Source: Brevibacillus daliensis (lineage in GTDB: Bacteria > Bacillota > Bacilli > Brevibacillales > Brevibacillaceae). Taken from it: a stretch of 64,000 bases of DNA. A program made the translations under genes and the position numbers. The first letter of the stretch is position 1. The number at the start of each line of letters is the position of its first letter. The notes under the pieces were generated by a model. It had not been told where the DNA came from. It did not search any database and was given only the letters and a program-made list of their open reading frames with translations. The stretch covers positions 1-64,000 of the forward strand of contig NZ_JAJISB010000038.1 in assembly GCF_021245735.1 (NCBI RefSeq), written 5' to 3'. Shown here one piece after another: positions 38,242 to 45,881 of this stretch.

Positions 38242-38814
38242 TTATAGTTTGGTAGGTAATGAAATTAAAAATTTCACCCGGTTTTCATTCTTACCTGTAG
38301 ATACATATCCACAATGTAACCATTGAATGTTTTTCATTCCTACAGCTTTCAATGTAGCTTTAATAAAAGATTTTTTTATACCATTTCCTGCAACAAATTG
38401 AATATACCATTTAGGAGCTTGACCGGTTGTGATAACTTTTACTGACTGGATATTCGTTAGCAGCCCTTTCATTGTTCCATTCTTATTTTCAATATAAGCA
38501 AAATTTTTAAGAAGTACTTTATCTAGGAATCCCTTTAATATAGCTGGAACATTATACCACCAGATTGGAAATATAAAAATTACCTCGCTACTAGACTTTA
38601 ACATTGACTGATACTTACCCACTAATTCATTTTCATACTTACCCTTTGAATATAATTTCAATTCACTTGCATGATAAATTGGATCAAAATCATCTTGGTA
38701 CAAATCAATAATTTGAAACTGTTGATTTCTTTCCTTACATGTTTCTACTACTTTAGATAAAATTGCATGATTATAACTTCCATTCCATGGATGAACATAT
38801 ACTATCGTTTTCAT
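38242..38814 (-). CDS. NAD(P)H-dependent flavodoxin-fold oxidoreductase (quinone reductase type)
   Basis: A 190-residue FMN/FAD protein of the MdaB/KefF/YwrO family, which reduces quinones or similar electrophiles by two electrons. Motifs are VYVHPWNGSYNHAIL at the start (phosphate-binding loop), DLYQDDFDP, and IFIFPIWWYNVPAILKGFLDKVL, the flavin contact. The ATG follows AAAGGAG. The ArsR-type regulator gene lies upstream on the same strand, and related palindromes precede both genes, so control by that regulator is likely. Confidence 0.9.
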   Translation of the reverse strand: MKTIVYVHPWNGSYNHAILSKVVETCKERNQQFQIIDLYQDDFDPIYHASELKLYSKGKYENELVGKYQSMLKSSSEVIFIFPIWWYNVPAILKGFLDKVLLKNFAYIENKNGTMKGLLTNIQSVKVITTGQAPKWYIQFVAGNGIKKSFIKATLKAVGMKNIQWLHCGYVSTGKNENRVKFLISLPTKL

Positions 38815-38854
38815 ACTTTTTTCTCCTTTAACTTTTAATTTAGGCGGTTATTAA

Positions 38855-38882
38855 ATATGCAATAGTGCACACATTTGCATAT
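38855..38882. promoter_or_regulatory. Candidate operator upstream of the oxidoreductase gene
   Basis: ATATGCA (38855-38861) and TGCATAT (38876-38882) are inverted arms. Inside is TATGCAATAGTGCACAC (38856-38872), closely similar to the element at 39259-39277 before the regulator gene: both read TATGCA, a short AG-containing core, then TGCACAC. Confidence 0.55.
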
Positions 38883-38903
38883 ATTGAGCAAAAAAACTCA
38901 AAG

Positions 38904-39230
38904 TTAGCAACTATTTAAGAGTTTTTCTAATTGATCAGTCGTTAATTTAAACTTATCAAATATCATTTGGCTATTTACTTCGTAGTAAATATTTCTACCT
39001 ATTTTTGTTTTTGAAACAATTTCAAACCTATACATTAAATCTAAATGCCTTGAAATAACCGATCTATCCTGTGGGAGATTTTCAGCAATTTCCGTTATAT
39101 TTTTCGCCCCATAAATTGCCAAATATTTAATAATTTCAATTCTAACAGGATCAAATAATGTTTTATAAAAGTCAAAATCAATAGCATTATTAATTTCGTT
39201 TGAACAATTAAGCTCTTCATCTCTACTCAT
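38904..39230 (-). CDS. ArsR-type winged-helix regulator
   Basis: A 108-residue DNA-binding protein. The winged helix is DPVRIEIIKYLAIYGAKNITEIAENLPQDRSVISRHLDLMYRFEIVSKTKIGRNIYYEVN. It has a single Cys-containing N-terminus (NCSNE) and a C-terminal Cys, but no classical metal motif ELCVCDL, so it may sense redox state or an organic ligand. The ATG at 39230 follows GAGG at five bases; an open frame upstream to 39275 would overlap the operator. It probably represses itself and the quinone-reductase-type gene downstream. Confidence 0.85.
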   Translation of the reverse strand: MSRDEELNCSNEINNAIDFDFYKTLFDPVRIEIIKYLAIYGAKNITEIAENLPQDRSVISRHLDLMYRFEIVSKTKIGRNIYYEVNSQMIFDKFKLTTDQLEKLLNSC

Positions 39231-39258
39231 ATTTACCTCACCACCTGTACATATAATA

Positions 39259-39277
39259 TATGCATGAGCATGCACAC
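39259..39277. promoter_or_regulatory. Candidate operator upstream of the ArsR-type gene
   Basis: TATGCATGAGCATGCACAC contains the palindrome TGCATG-AG-CATGCA. It lies about 30 bases before the regulator start and resembles the element at 38856-38872 before the oxidoreductase gene, as expected of sites for one regulator. Confidence 0.6.
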
Positions 39278-39483
39278 GTCAAGTCTAAAGATTAAGAAAC
39301 CCGATTTAAGAATAGTCGGAAAGCCTCCTCGTCTAATGCCCCTGATCATTACGATTACGGCGCAGACTACCCCGTTACTTTTATGTAAAATAAATAGCTT
39401 GACCTGATGACCCCAGAAAATTTCCTACAGAACAAAAACCTTGGGCAATGGTCGTACTAGAAGAAGTAAAGTCTGAGTAATAG
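39278..39483. other. Spacer with possible coding debris
   Basis: No intact gene is visible. On the plus strand 39404-39481 reads PDDPRKFPTEQKPWAMVVLE then EVKSE and a stop, a protein-like ending without a start. Earlier bases in another frame read DHYDYGADYPVTF. This could be the frameshifted remains of a lost gene; no family is recognised. Confidence 0.3.
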
Positions 39484-39572
39484 CCTCACAACTGGAGATA
39501 TCCCCATTAAGTAGAGAACAAAGAACCAACTTTATTCTCTACTTAATGGGGATATCAAAAATACATGTGAGG
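39484..39572. repeat. Long inverted repeat behind the DUF421 gene
   Basis: Inner arms GATATCCCCATTAAGTAGAG (39497-39516) and its exact complement (39537-39556) flank a 20-base loop. Outer arms CCTCACA (39484-39490) and TGTGAGG (39566-39572) extend the stem beyond an internal bulge. No T-run follows, so a simple terminator is unlikely; it lies 12 bases past the stop codon of the minus-strand gene. Confidence 0.7.
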
Positions 39573-39583
39573 ACTGCTTATCA

Positions 39584-40444
39584 TTAATTTTGTAAAAAAG
39601 GCGTTAACCCTTCTACAATTTGCTTTAATTGTTTCGAGCTCTTTTCATAATCCTTTTTTGCTGAAGTATTTTTCGTTTCTAATGAAAACATTTCCAAGTC
39701 TGCTTGACACTTTTTCAAAACAGATAATGCTAATGGTTTTTCTTGTGGAATCGGCACAGTAATTTGATCATCATATAAATCTACATGCAATTGCCCATAA
39801 CTATCTACTTGCCCCATATATACGTTGTCTATCGGGATTCCCATTTTATGTAACGTCGTAAAGAGCCACCTTTTGGACAAGCCTGTAGTAGCCAAAGGCT
39901 CTAGCATAACATTTCCATCCAAAATAACTGTTTGCGGTTCTTTGATTGGTGCAGGTTTGATATTCAAATCTTTTGGTGTCAGTGGTTGATTTTCTTTTTT
40001 TAACATCACACTCAAATGACCGTTTTGCTCTAGTACTGCAAACTCGACATCAGCCACAGAAAATACATTTTTAAGACGTAGTTGTTCTAATAATTCTTCT
40101 CCATTGAGATTCTCTTTTTTTAAATTGTCCTCCATAATTTTTCCATCTTTTATAAGGATTCGAGCATTTCCTTCAACCAGATCGTTTACCACTTTACTTT
40201 TTAGCGATAGATAACTAAGAAGAAACGGAACAAGAGCCCAAATAAGCATGCTGATAAACCCATGGAAGAAATTAGATTCAATATCAGTGGAAATAAATCC
40301 TGCAATGGAGCCAATTGTCACTCCTACAACATATTCAAAAAAAGTAGCTTGGGCAAGTTGTCGTTTTCCCATAATGCGTGTTAAGAACAATAAAGAAAAA
40401 AGCGTAAATATTGATCTAAGAAAAATTTCCCATATTCCAGGCAA
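39584..40444 (-). CDS. DUF421 membrane protein (YetF family) of the spoVA cluster
   Basis: A membrane protein of about 286 residues. Three N-terminal helices carry the family signature LTRIMGKRQLAQATFFEYVVGVTIGSIAGFIS; a cytoplasmic DUF421 beta domain follows (ARILIKDGKIMEDNLKKENLNGEELLEQLR, NVFSVADVEFAVLEQNGHLSVM), then a second one (VILDGNVMLEPL). The best start is a TTG at 40444 behind GAGGAG, although the frame is open to 40639, which would overlap spoVAC. DUF421 proteins of this length accompany spoVAC-AD-AE genes in mobile spoVA2 operons and influence spore heat resistance. Here it is divergent from spoVAC. Confidence 0.85.
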   Translation of the reverse strand: MPGIWEIFLRSIFTLFSLLFLTRIMGKRQLAQATFFEYVVGVTIGSIAGFISTDIESNFFHGFISMLIWALVPFLLSYLSLKSKVVNDLVEGNARILIKDGKIMEDNLKKENLNGEELLEQLRLKNVFSVADVEFAVLEQNGHLSVMLKKENQPLTPKDLNIKPAPIKEPQTVILDGNVMLEPLATTGLSKRWLFTTLHKMGIPIDNVYMGQVDSYGQLHVDLYDDQITVPIPQEKPLALSVLKKCQADLEMFSLETKNTSAKKDYEKSSKQLKQIVEGLTPFLQN

Positions 40445-40526
40445 TAAAATCCTCTCCTCGCTCGTTCTTACAATACTATGCCTATTAGATTGTGTAACTT
40501 TGAGTTTTTTTATATATGAGGGCAGG

Positions 40527-40557
40527 GTATAAAAATTGGTTTTATATTCCAAAATTA
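40527..40557 (+). promoter_or_regulatory. Possible sigma-G promoter of the spoVA genes
   Basis: GTATA (40527-40531) and, 18 bases on, CAAAATTA (40550-40557) roughly follow the forespore sigma-G pattern (GHATR and CATNNTA). The match is partial and based on expectation that spoVA genes are forespore-expressed. Confidence 0.3.
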
Positions 40558-40591
40558 ATATAACCCTATACGAGAGCAGAAGGAGTATAAG

Positions 40592-41068
40592 ATGGCTAAA
40601 AAAAATAAAAAACTGACAGCAACTCAAATCGAATACCAAGCATTTGCAAAAAAAATGGAACCACCTAGACCCGTTCTGAAAAATTGCATCAGAGCATTTT
40701 GGGTTGGCGGTTTGATTTGTTTATTAGGTCAATTCATTCAAACCTTCTTCATTCACTTTTTCCACTTTGATGAAAAAACTGCAGGAGACCCAACCGTAGC
40801 TGTGCTTATTTTCATTTCGGTTCTTCTGACTGGTTTTGGAGTTTATGACAAACTGGGGCAATTTGGAGGAGCTGGAACTGCTGTTCCCGTTACTGGTTTC
40901 GCAAATTCTATTGCTTCTGCTGCCATTGAGCATAAAAGTGAAGGGTATGTACTCGGAGTTGGTGGCAAAATGTTTAAATTGGCGGGTTCCGTAATCGTTT
41001 TCGGTGTGGTTGCTGCATTTTTCATCGCACTTATTAAATGGTTATTCACTGCTTTAGGAGGTTCATAA
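40592..41068 (+). CDS. spoVAC: Stage V sporulation protein AC
   Basis: A membrane protein of the forespore inner membrane needed for uptake and release of dipicolinic acid; SpoVAC is reported to act as a mechanosensitive channel. The 158 residues show AFWVGGLICLLGQFIQTFF, the glycine-rich loop GQFGGAGTAVPVTGFANSIASAAIEHKSEG and a last helix. The ATG follows AAGGAG. It is the first of four plus-strand genes (spoVAC, spoVAD, spoVAE, DUF1657). The chromosomal spoVA operon normally also has AA, AB and AF; their absence and the DUF421/DUF1657 partners mark this as the accessory spoVA2 type. Confidence 0.94.
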   Translation: MAKKNKKLTATQIEYQAFAKKMEPPRPVLKNCIRAFWVGGLICLLGQFIQTFFIHFFHFDEKTAGDPTVAVLIFISVLLTGFGVYDKLGQFGGAGTAVPVTGFANSIASAAIEHKSEGYVLGVGGKMFKLAGSVIVFGVVAAFFIALIKWLFTALGGS

Positions 41069-41069
41069 G

Positions 41070-42083
41070 ATGCTAAAGGGACATCAATCCTGGGTCTTTC
41101 CAAGCAAACCAACCATTTTATCCACAGGAACAATTGGAGGACCATTTGAGGCACAGGGAAAAATCGCCAATGATTTTGATATTCTCCACAGTGATATCTG
41201 GTTGGGACAAGATAGTTTTGAAAAAGCAGAGAAAGTCATGCTAGAAGAGGCATGTAACCGGGCAGTGGAAAAAGCACAATTACAAAAAGGAGATATAAAT
41301 TATCTCATAACTGGAGACTTAATGAATCAAATCATCTCATCAAGCTTTGCTGCACGCACAATTGGAAGTCCCTATCTTGGAGTGTTCGGAGCTTGTTCAA
41401 CATCTATGGAAGGATTAGCACTTGCTGCTCAGTTGATAGATAGCCAATCGGCTAAGTATGTCTTAACGGGTACATGCAGCCATAATGCAACAGCAGAAAA
41501 ACAGTATCGTTATCCAACAGAATATGGTTCACAAAAGCCCCCAACTGCCCAGTGGACTGTAACTGGAGCAGCCGCTGCCGTTGTTGCCCCCAATGGAACT
41601 GGTCCTAAAATAACATCGGCTACCATTGGAAGAGTCGTTGATATGGGGTTAACTGATCCCTTTAATATGGGTGCTGCTATGGCGCCTGCTGCTGTAGATA
41701 CGATTCAATCACACTTTCGAGATATGCGAATTGGGCCAGACTATTACGATTTGATTGCAACTGGTGATCTTGGAAAAGTGGGACATCAAATTGCGACAAA
41801 ATTATTGAAGAAGCACGGGTTTTCAATACGTGAAGAAGCTTTTACGGATTGTGGTCTTCTCATTTATGACGACCATCAAGAGGTTTTATCAGGAGGTAGT
41901 GGTTGTGCCTGCTGTGCTACCGTTACATACGGCCATTTACTAAATCGATTGCTTAAAGGCGAATGGAATCGGATTTTGGTAGTAGCAACAGGCGCCTTGC
42001 TTTCACCAATCAGCTTTCAACAAAACGAGAGTATTCCTTGTATAGCACATGCTGTAGCTATTGAGAGAGGAGTAAATGAATGA
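41070..42083 (+). CDS. spoVAD: Stage V sporulation protein AD
   Basis: A peripheral membrane protein with a thiolase-like fold that binds dipicolinic acid. The 337 residues begin [34 protein letters not shown] and include [35 protein letters not shown] and [13 protein letters not shown], typical of the family. It starts one base after the spoVAC stop and overlaps spoVAE by four bases (ATGA), so the cluster is tightly coupled. Confidence 0.95.
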   Translation: MLKGHQSWVFPSKPTILSTGTIGGPFEAQGKIANDFDILHSDIWLGQDSFEKAEKVMLEEACNRAVEKAQLQKGDINYLITGDLMNQIISSSFAARTIGSPYLGVFGACSTSMEGLALAAQLIDSQSAKYVLTGTCSHNATAEKQYRYPTEYGSQKPPTAQWTVTGAAAAVVAPNGTGPKITSATIGRVVDMGLTDPFNMGAAMAPAAVDTIQSHFRDMRIGPDYYDLIATGDLGKVGHQIATKLLKKHGFSIREEAFTDCGLLIYDDHQEVLSGGSGCACCATVTYGHLLNRLLKGEWNRILVVATGALLSPISFQQNESIPCIAHAVAIERGVNE

Positions 42084-42433
42084 GTATTTTTATTTGGGCG
42101 TTTATTGTTGGTGGCATTATTTGTGTCATTGGACAATTGCTGATGGATGTAGGTAAACTAACACCTGCTCATACGATGTCCACATTGGTGGTAACTGGAG
42201 CCATTTTGGATGGACTCGGTTGGTATGAACCATTAATAAAATGGGCAGGAGCTGGTGCAACCGTTCCCATTACAAGTTTTGGGAATGCCCTTGTACATGG
42301 AGCTATGGCAGAGATGCAAAGTGATGGGATTATCGGAATCATTACAGGTATCTTTGAAGTAACAAGCGCTGGTATCTCTGCTGCAATTATTTTTGGTTTT
42401 TTGGGCGCACTTGTTTTTAAACCAAGAGGTTAG
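42080..42433 (+). CDS. spoVAE: Stage V sporulation protein AE (AEb type)
   Basis: A small polytopic membrane protein of 117 residues, partner of SpoVAC in the spore inner membrane. [68 protein letters not shown] is diagnostic and shares the [14 protein letters not shown] loop with SpoVAC. Its ATG overlaps the spoVAD stop. It corresponds to the AEb protein of the operon. Confidence 0.94.
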   Translation: MSIFIWAFIVGGIICVIGQLLMDVGKLTPAHTMSTLVVTGAILDGLGWYEPLIKWAGAGATVPITSFGNALVHGAMAEMQSDGIIGIITGIFEVTSAGISAAIIFGFLGALVFKPRG

Positions 42434-42461
42434 AGGCATACTATACGCGGAGGTGATATCA

Positions 42462-42668
42462 ATGACAGTAGCTTCATCAGTAAAGCAAACATTAGCTGGC
42501 TTAAAAAGTGCTCAGGCTAGCTTAGAAACCTTTGCGATTAGTACACAAAATAAACAAGCAAAACAAATGTTTACCCAATCTGCACAGCAAACGCAATCTA
42601 TTATTACTCAATTAGAATCGCGTGTTCAACAGTTGGAACAAGAGGAACCACAATATAAGGGATTCTAA
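42462..42668 (+). CDS. DUF1657 protein of the spoVA cluster
   Basis: A 68-residue helical protein, MTVASSVKQTLAGLKSAQAS onwards, with a heptad-like pattern and the ending LESRVQQLEQEEPQYKGF. DUF1657 genes are hallmarks of spoVA2mob operons in heat-resistant Bacillus spores. The ATG follows CGGAGGTGATATCA. It is 28 bases after spoVAE and the last gene before the terminator. Role unknown; spore-specific expression is inferred from the context. Confidence 0.85.
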   Translation: MTVASSVKQTLAGLKSAQASLETFAISTQNKQAKQMFTQSAQQTQSIITQLESRVQQLEQEEPQYKGF

Positions 42669-42674
42669 TTAAAA

Positions 42675-42720
42675 GAGGTTGAAAAGTGGCTATACAAGCC
42701 TTCTTTTCAACCTCCTTTAT
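42675..42720 (+). terminator. Terminator of the spoVA cluster
   Basis: GAGGTTGAAAAG (42675-42686) pairs with CTTTTCAACCTC (42703-42714), followed by CTTTATTTT. It lies six bases past the DUF1657 stop codon. Confidence 0.8.
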
Positions 42721-42828
42721 TTTCATACCACCAACATATAAGAAAAACTTCTATCGAAGTATTTTCGAAGAAGCTGGTCCTTCCTTAGCGGATGTTTTTA
42801 TGCGTATCAGGATGAGAAGCTCCAAAGT

Positions 42829-42850
42829 TTATTCTTTCTGATACAGTAAG
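42829..42850 (+). repeat. Copy 2 of the pre-terminator motif
   Basis: Ends in ATACAGTAAG and matches copy 1 (15059-15080) at 19 of 22 bases. It stands immediately before the terminator at 42853-42878. Confidence 0.5.
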
Positions 42851-42852
42851 AA

Positions 42853-42878
42853 AAAAGAGCACACGAAGGCGCTCTTTT
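42853..42878. terminator. Terminator overlapping the CBS gene stop
   Basis: AAAAGAGC (42853-42860) pairs with GCTCTTTT (42871-42878). The arm reaches into the stop codon of the minus-strand CBS gene. Confidence 0.6.
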
Positions 42879-43311
42879 AATGACGAGATGGTGTTTCGGA
42901 GATTTCTGCCAGTGCTTCCCCAGCTTCCGTTTCAAGCTGATTGCGAACAGCCAGATCACCAATTGCTACGATCCCAACTAACTTTCCATTGTCCACTACT
43001 GGTAGTCGTCTAATCTGGTGTTTAGCCATAATTTTTGCTGCTTCATCTGCTTTCATTTCTGGAGAACCCAGAATGACATCCTTACTCATTACATCTTCTA
43101 CCTTAGCAGATCCTTCTTTCTTTTCCGCCAAACCACGGATAACGATGTCACGGTCAGTAATAATCCCAATGACATCATCCTGCTCATTAACAACAGGAAT
43201 AACACCTACATCCCAGTTCTTCATTTTTACTGCTACTTCATAAACATTGTCTAATAATGTAACAGTAGCTAGATTTTGTGTCATGATCTCTCGTAGGTTT
43301 CGTGCAGCCAT
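42877..43311 (-). CDS. CBS-domain protein
   Basis: A 144-residue cytoplasmic protein made of two CBS motifs (MTQNLATVTLLDNVYEVAVKMKNWDVGVIPVVNEQDDVIGIITDRDIVIR and VMSKDVILGSPEMKADEAAKIMAKHQIRRLPVVDNGKLVGIVAIGDLAVR). Such Bateman pairs bind adenine nucleotides and act as energy or stress sensors; B. subtilis YhcV is the nearest type. The ATG follows AAAGGAGG. It is a single gene, divergent from yugN. Confidence 0.92.
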   Translation of the reverse strand: MAARNLREIMTQNLATVTLLDNVYEVAVKMKNWDVGVIPVVNEQDDVIGIITDRDIVIRGLAEKKEGSAKVEDVMSKDVILGSPEMKADEAAKIMAKHQIRRLPVVDNGKLVGIVAIGDLAVRNQLETEAGEALAEISETPSRH

Positions 43312-43465
43312 TCATCATTCCTCCTTTTACTCTCGTTCGAACGTTAGTTTCCCCTACAATTTACATGTTCATGCAATCGTTAGCATTTTTTACTATTCTT
43401 AGATTGCACAAACAGGAAAAACCTACTATCATTAGAGGGTGAATATTGCAAAGGAGGAAGGCAGA

Positions 43466-43807
43466 ATGCTTCTCAAAGAGTCGGGAATTGGCGGTCAACA
43501 ATCTACGCTTGAAGAATTAGATTTAGCATTTGAAAGCGTTGGTTTTACCCGTTTTGCTTGGGATTACCACCATTCAACTTACGATTATATGATCACTGAT
43601 AAAGGAAATACTTATTATCTGCGTGTCCAAGGTCATTGTCAGGAAGGTAAAATCGAAGACCCTGACGCTGTATTAAAATTGGACGAGCCATTCATCGGCA
43701 AGCATCTCTTCCCACACGGTATGGATTACGATTCTCCAATGCCAGATCAAGTGGTATCTAAAGCAAAACAACAACTGCAAAGCCTAAAAGAAAAATTAGC
43801 GCAATAG
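43466..43807 (+). CDS. yugN: YugN family protein
   Basis: A 113-residue cytoplasmic protein of unknown function found across Bacillales. Recognisable parts are GFTRFAWDYHHSTYDYMITDKGNTYYLRVQGHC and LDEPFIGKHLFPHGMDYDSP. The ATG at 43466 has GGAGG eight bases upstream; an earlier GTG at 43439 lies before that site and is unlikely. It stands alone with its own hairpin. Confidence 0.85.
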   Translation: MLLKESGIGGQQSTLEELDLAFESVGFTRFAWDYHHSTYDYMITDKGNTYYLRVQGHCQEGKIEDPDAVLKLDEPFIGKHLFPHGMDYDSPMPDQVVSKAKQQLQSLKEKLAQ

Positions 43808-43828
43808 TACAAATTATTATTTTTACGC

Positions 43829-43866
43829 AAACAGAGAGGAGCGGAAAATTTACCTCTCTGTTTCGT
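43829..43866 (+). terminator. Hairpin downstream of yugN
   Basis: AAACAGAGAGG (43829-43839) pairs with CCTCTCTGTTT (43853-43863), followed by a short T-rich stretch CGTTTC. Confidence 0.6.
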
Positions 43867-43892
43867 TTCTGCGGGGTGAGAATACTACAACT

Positions 43893-45041
43893 ATGAAAAA
43901 ACGCGGACTTCCAGACTTTCTCCTGCTTTTCCTAACTGTATTGCTTGTAGGCTTTGGGATTACGATGGTAATGAACGCCAGCTCTATCTTCGCCGGTACC
44001 ACCGACTATACATACAAGGGCTGTAGTTACTGTGGAGGGGACGCTCTCTATTTCGTTAAAAAACAGCTAATCTTTGCTATTCTGGGCTTCATTATTATGC
44101 TGTTTACAATGAATATTCCGTTCTCCTTCTATAAGAAGCACTTTCTCATGATTGCCTTCGTTAGTGTTTTCCTGTTGTTATTGTTATATATTCCAGGCGT
44201 ATCCATAGAGATCAATGGAGCTCACTCTTGGATTGACATTGGATTTATGAACTTACAACCTTCAGAAGTAGCCAAATTAGGGATCATTATTTATCTTTCT
44301 GCTCTCGTTTCCAAAAAAGGGGACAAGTTCCGTGATCTGAAGTCAGGCTTAATTCCACCATTAATGGTGACAGGTATATTTTTTATTCTGATCCTCTTCC
44401 AACCTGACTTAGGAACTGCTGCGATCGTTCTTGGAACAGCCATGATTATCATTATTGCAGGTGGAGCCAGAATCAAACAGCTTTTGATTCTTATTGTACC
44501 TCCAGCGGTACTGTTTATCGGAACATATATTTTGATCAAACCACATGCCTTAGCAAGACTTACAACTTATTCCGATCCTTGGAAAGATCCACTTGACACT
44601 GGCTTCCAATTAGTTCAATCTTTACTTGCCATCGCCCGTGGTGGTGGTACTGGTGCTGGATTTGGTCAGAGTCTGCAAAAGTATTTGTATTTGCCTGAAG
44701 CATATACAGATTTCATTTTTTCTGTAATTGCAGAAGAGCTAGGGTTTATATTTACAGCCTTGTTCCTGTTGGTTTATCTGGGTCTATTACTTAGAGGCTT
44801 ACAAATTAGCCTGCGTTGTGCAGACACATTTGCCAGTTTAGCAGGGATTGGTATTGTAAGTATGCTTGCCCTCCAAGCAATGATTAATATTGGGGGTGTA
44901 ACTGGAGCCATCCCAATGACGGGAGTTACGTTGCCATTTATCAGCTACGGTGGTTCTTCCCTACTCATCTCTATGACGAGTATAGGTATTTTGTTAAGCG
45001 TCTCACGGGAAGTTAACAGGCAAAAGCACTCCAATACGTAA
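43893..45041 (+). CDS. ftsW: FtsW/RodA/SpoVE family glycosyltransferase (FtsW-like)
   Basis: A SEDS-family peptidoglycan polymerase of 382 residues with about ten helices. Key segments: VSIEINGAHSWIDIGFMNLQPSEVAKLGIIIYL, PDLGTAAIVLGTAMIIIIAGG, VQSLLAIARGGGTGAGFGQSLQKYLYLPEAYTDFIFSVIAEELGF and MTGVTLPFISYGGSS. The gene lies near ylaN, as ftsW (ylaO) does in B. subtilis, so FtsW is a better guess than SpoVE or RodA, but a sporulation role cannot be excluded. An extracytoplasmic CSYC pair (about residues 43-46) between the first two helices is unusual for the family. Confidence 0.85.
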   Translation: MKKRGLPDFLLLFLTVLLVGFGITMVMNASSIFAGTTDYTYKGCSYCGGDALYFVKKQLIFAILGFIIMLFTMNIPFSFYKKHFLMIAFVSVFLLLLLYIPGVSIEINGAHSWIDIGFMNLQPSEVAKLGIIIYLSALVSKKGDKFRDLKSGLIPPLMVTGIFFILILFQPDLGTAAIVLGTAMIIIIAGGARIKQLLILIVPPAVLFIGTYILIKPHALARLTTYSDPWKDPLDTGFQLVQSLLAIARGGGTGAGFGQSLQKYLYLPEAYTDFIFSVIAEELGFIFTALFLLVYLGLLLRGLQISLRCADTFASLAGIGIVSMLALQAMINIGGVTGAIPMTGVTLPFISYGGSSLLISMTSIGILLSVSREVNRQKHSNT

Positions 45042-45070
45042 GCGATCCATCAAGAAATGACTCTGTAAAT

Positions 45071-45090
45071 TTATAGTTTCTGATACAGTT
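45071..45090 (+). repeat. Copy 3 of the pre-terminator motif
   Basis: Shares TTTCTGATACAGT with copy 2 at 42829 and stands just before the terminator at 45096. More diverged than the other two copies. Confidence 0.35.
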
Positions 45091-45095
45091 AAACT

Positions 45096-45144
45096 AAAAA
45101 GGCGTTTCTGTCTAGGTACAATGCCGGGCAGAAGCGCCTTTTTT
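45096..45144. terminator. Bidirectional terminator between ftsW and the Asp23 gene
   Basis: AAAAAGGCG..TTCTG pairs with CAGAA..GCGCCTTTTTT (arms 45096-45110 and 45129-45144). It serves the convergent genes ftsW (+) and 45151-45492 (-). Confidence 0.8.
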
Positions 45145-45150
45145 CTCGAT

Positions 45151-45492
45151 TTATTCTATAGTAAGACCTGCTACCTGCACATCTATCCTACGTACGTGAA
45201 TCCCCGTAAAGTATTCAACAGATTGCTTCACCTTTTCTTGTAATAGCCGGCATGTAGTATTAATGATGGTACCATACTTAACAGAAATCATCATGGTAAT
45301 ATCTGCACCTTCTTGGCTAACATCTACATAGATTCCTTTGGCAATAGGCTTTCCACTTAGTCGTTTTGTCCATTCCTCATAAAATGAAGCGCTTCCACCG
45401 ACTAACACATTATGAATCTCTTGCGCGGCTACTCCGGCAATCACTGCTACAACATGATCCGCAACTCTTATCTGATCTCTGACTATTTCCAT
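45151..45492 (-). CDS. Asp23/Gls24 family envelope stress protein
   Basis: A 113-residue protein of the alkaline-shock family, which associates with the membrane and is linked to envelope stress in Firmicutes. Typical parts are IRVADHVVAVIAGVAAQEIHNV at the start, GIYVDVSQEGADITMMISVKYGTII and VKQSVEYFTGIHVRRIDVQVAGL at the end. The ATG follows AAGGAGGCGG. It is a single gene; a spacer of nearly 390 bases separates it from sleB. Confidence 0.85.
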   Translation of the reverse strand: MEIVRDQIRVADHVVAVIAGVAAQEIHNVLVGGSASFYEEWTKRLSGKPIAKGIYVDVSQEGADITMMISVKYGTIINTTCRLLQEKVKQSVEYFTGIHVRRIDVQVAGLTIE

Positions 45493-45639
45493 ACCTACCG
45501 CCTCCTTATTAGAAAACTAGGTTTTGTCAAGATACTTGTGCAAGCATCAGCAAGACTTTCGTTGCACGTAAGTGAATATATTGAAACATAGGAAACAAAT
45601 ACTCTTGGTGATATGTCAGGGTAGCTATTTACCTGTAGT

Positions 45640-45706
45640 GTATCCCACAGCCTTTTTTCAACCAAATTATTTATGTACGTAGTGACTTGGATCTTTTGTG
45701 GGATAC
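45640..45706. repeat. Inverted repeat in the spacer before sleB
   Basis: GTATCCCACA (45640-45649) and TGTGGGATAC (45697-45706) are exact inverted copies 47 bases apart. The spacer 45493-45881 otherwise holds only the putative sleB promoter. Function unknown. Confidence 0.5.
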
Positions 45707-45811
45707 TGTCGTTTTTCCCTTATTATAACGGGTTAACAAGCTTCTTTGAAACAAGAAATTAGGTGTATCTATAAAGTTTTATGTGTTTTTGTCCCATTTC
45801 TTAACATCATT

Positions 45812-45845
45812 TGAATACGTAAATATTCTAAAACTGGATACACTA
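45812..45845 (+). promoter_or_regulatory. Possible sigma-G promoter of sleB
   Basis: TGAATA (45812-45817) equals the sigma-G -35 consensus; GATACACTA (45837-45845) 19 bases on resembles the -10 element CATACTA. sleB is a known forespore gene, so the assignment is plausible. Confidence 0.45.
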
Positions 45846-45881
45846 TCCTTGCTAACAACAATCGACGGAGGCATACATACT

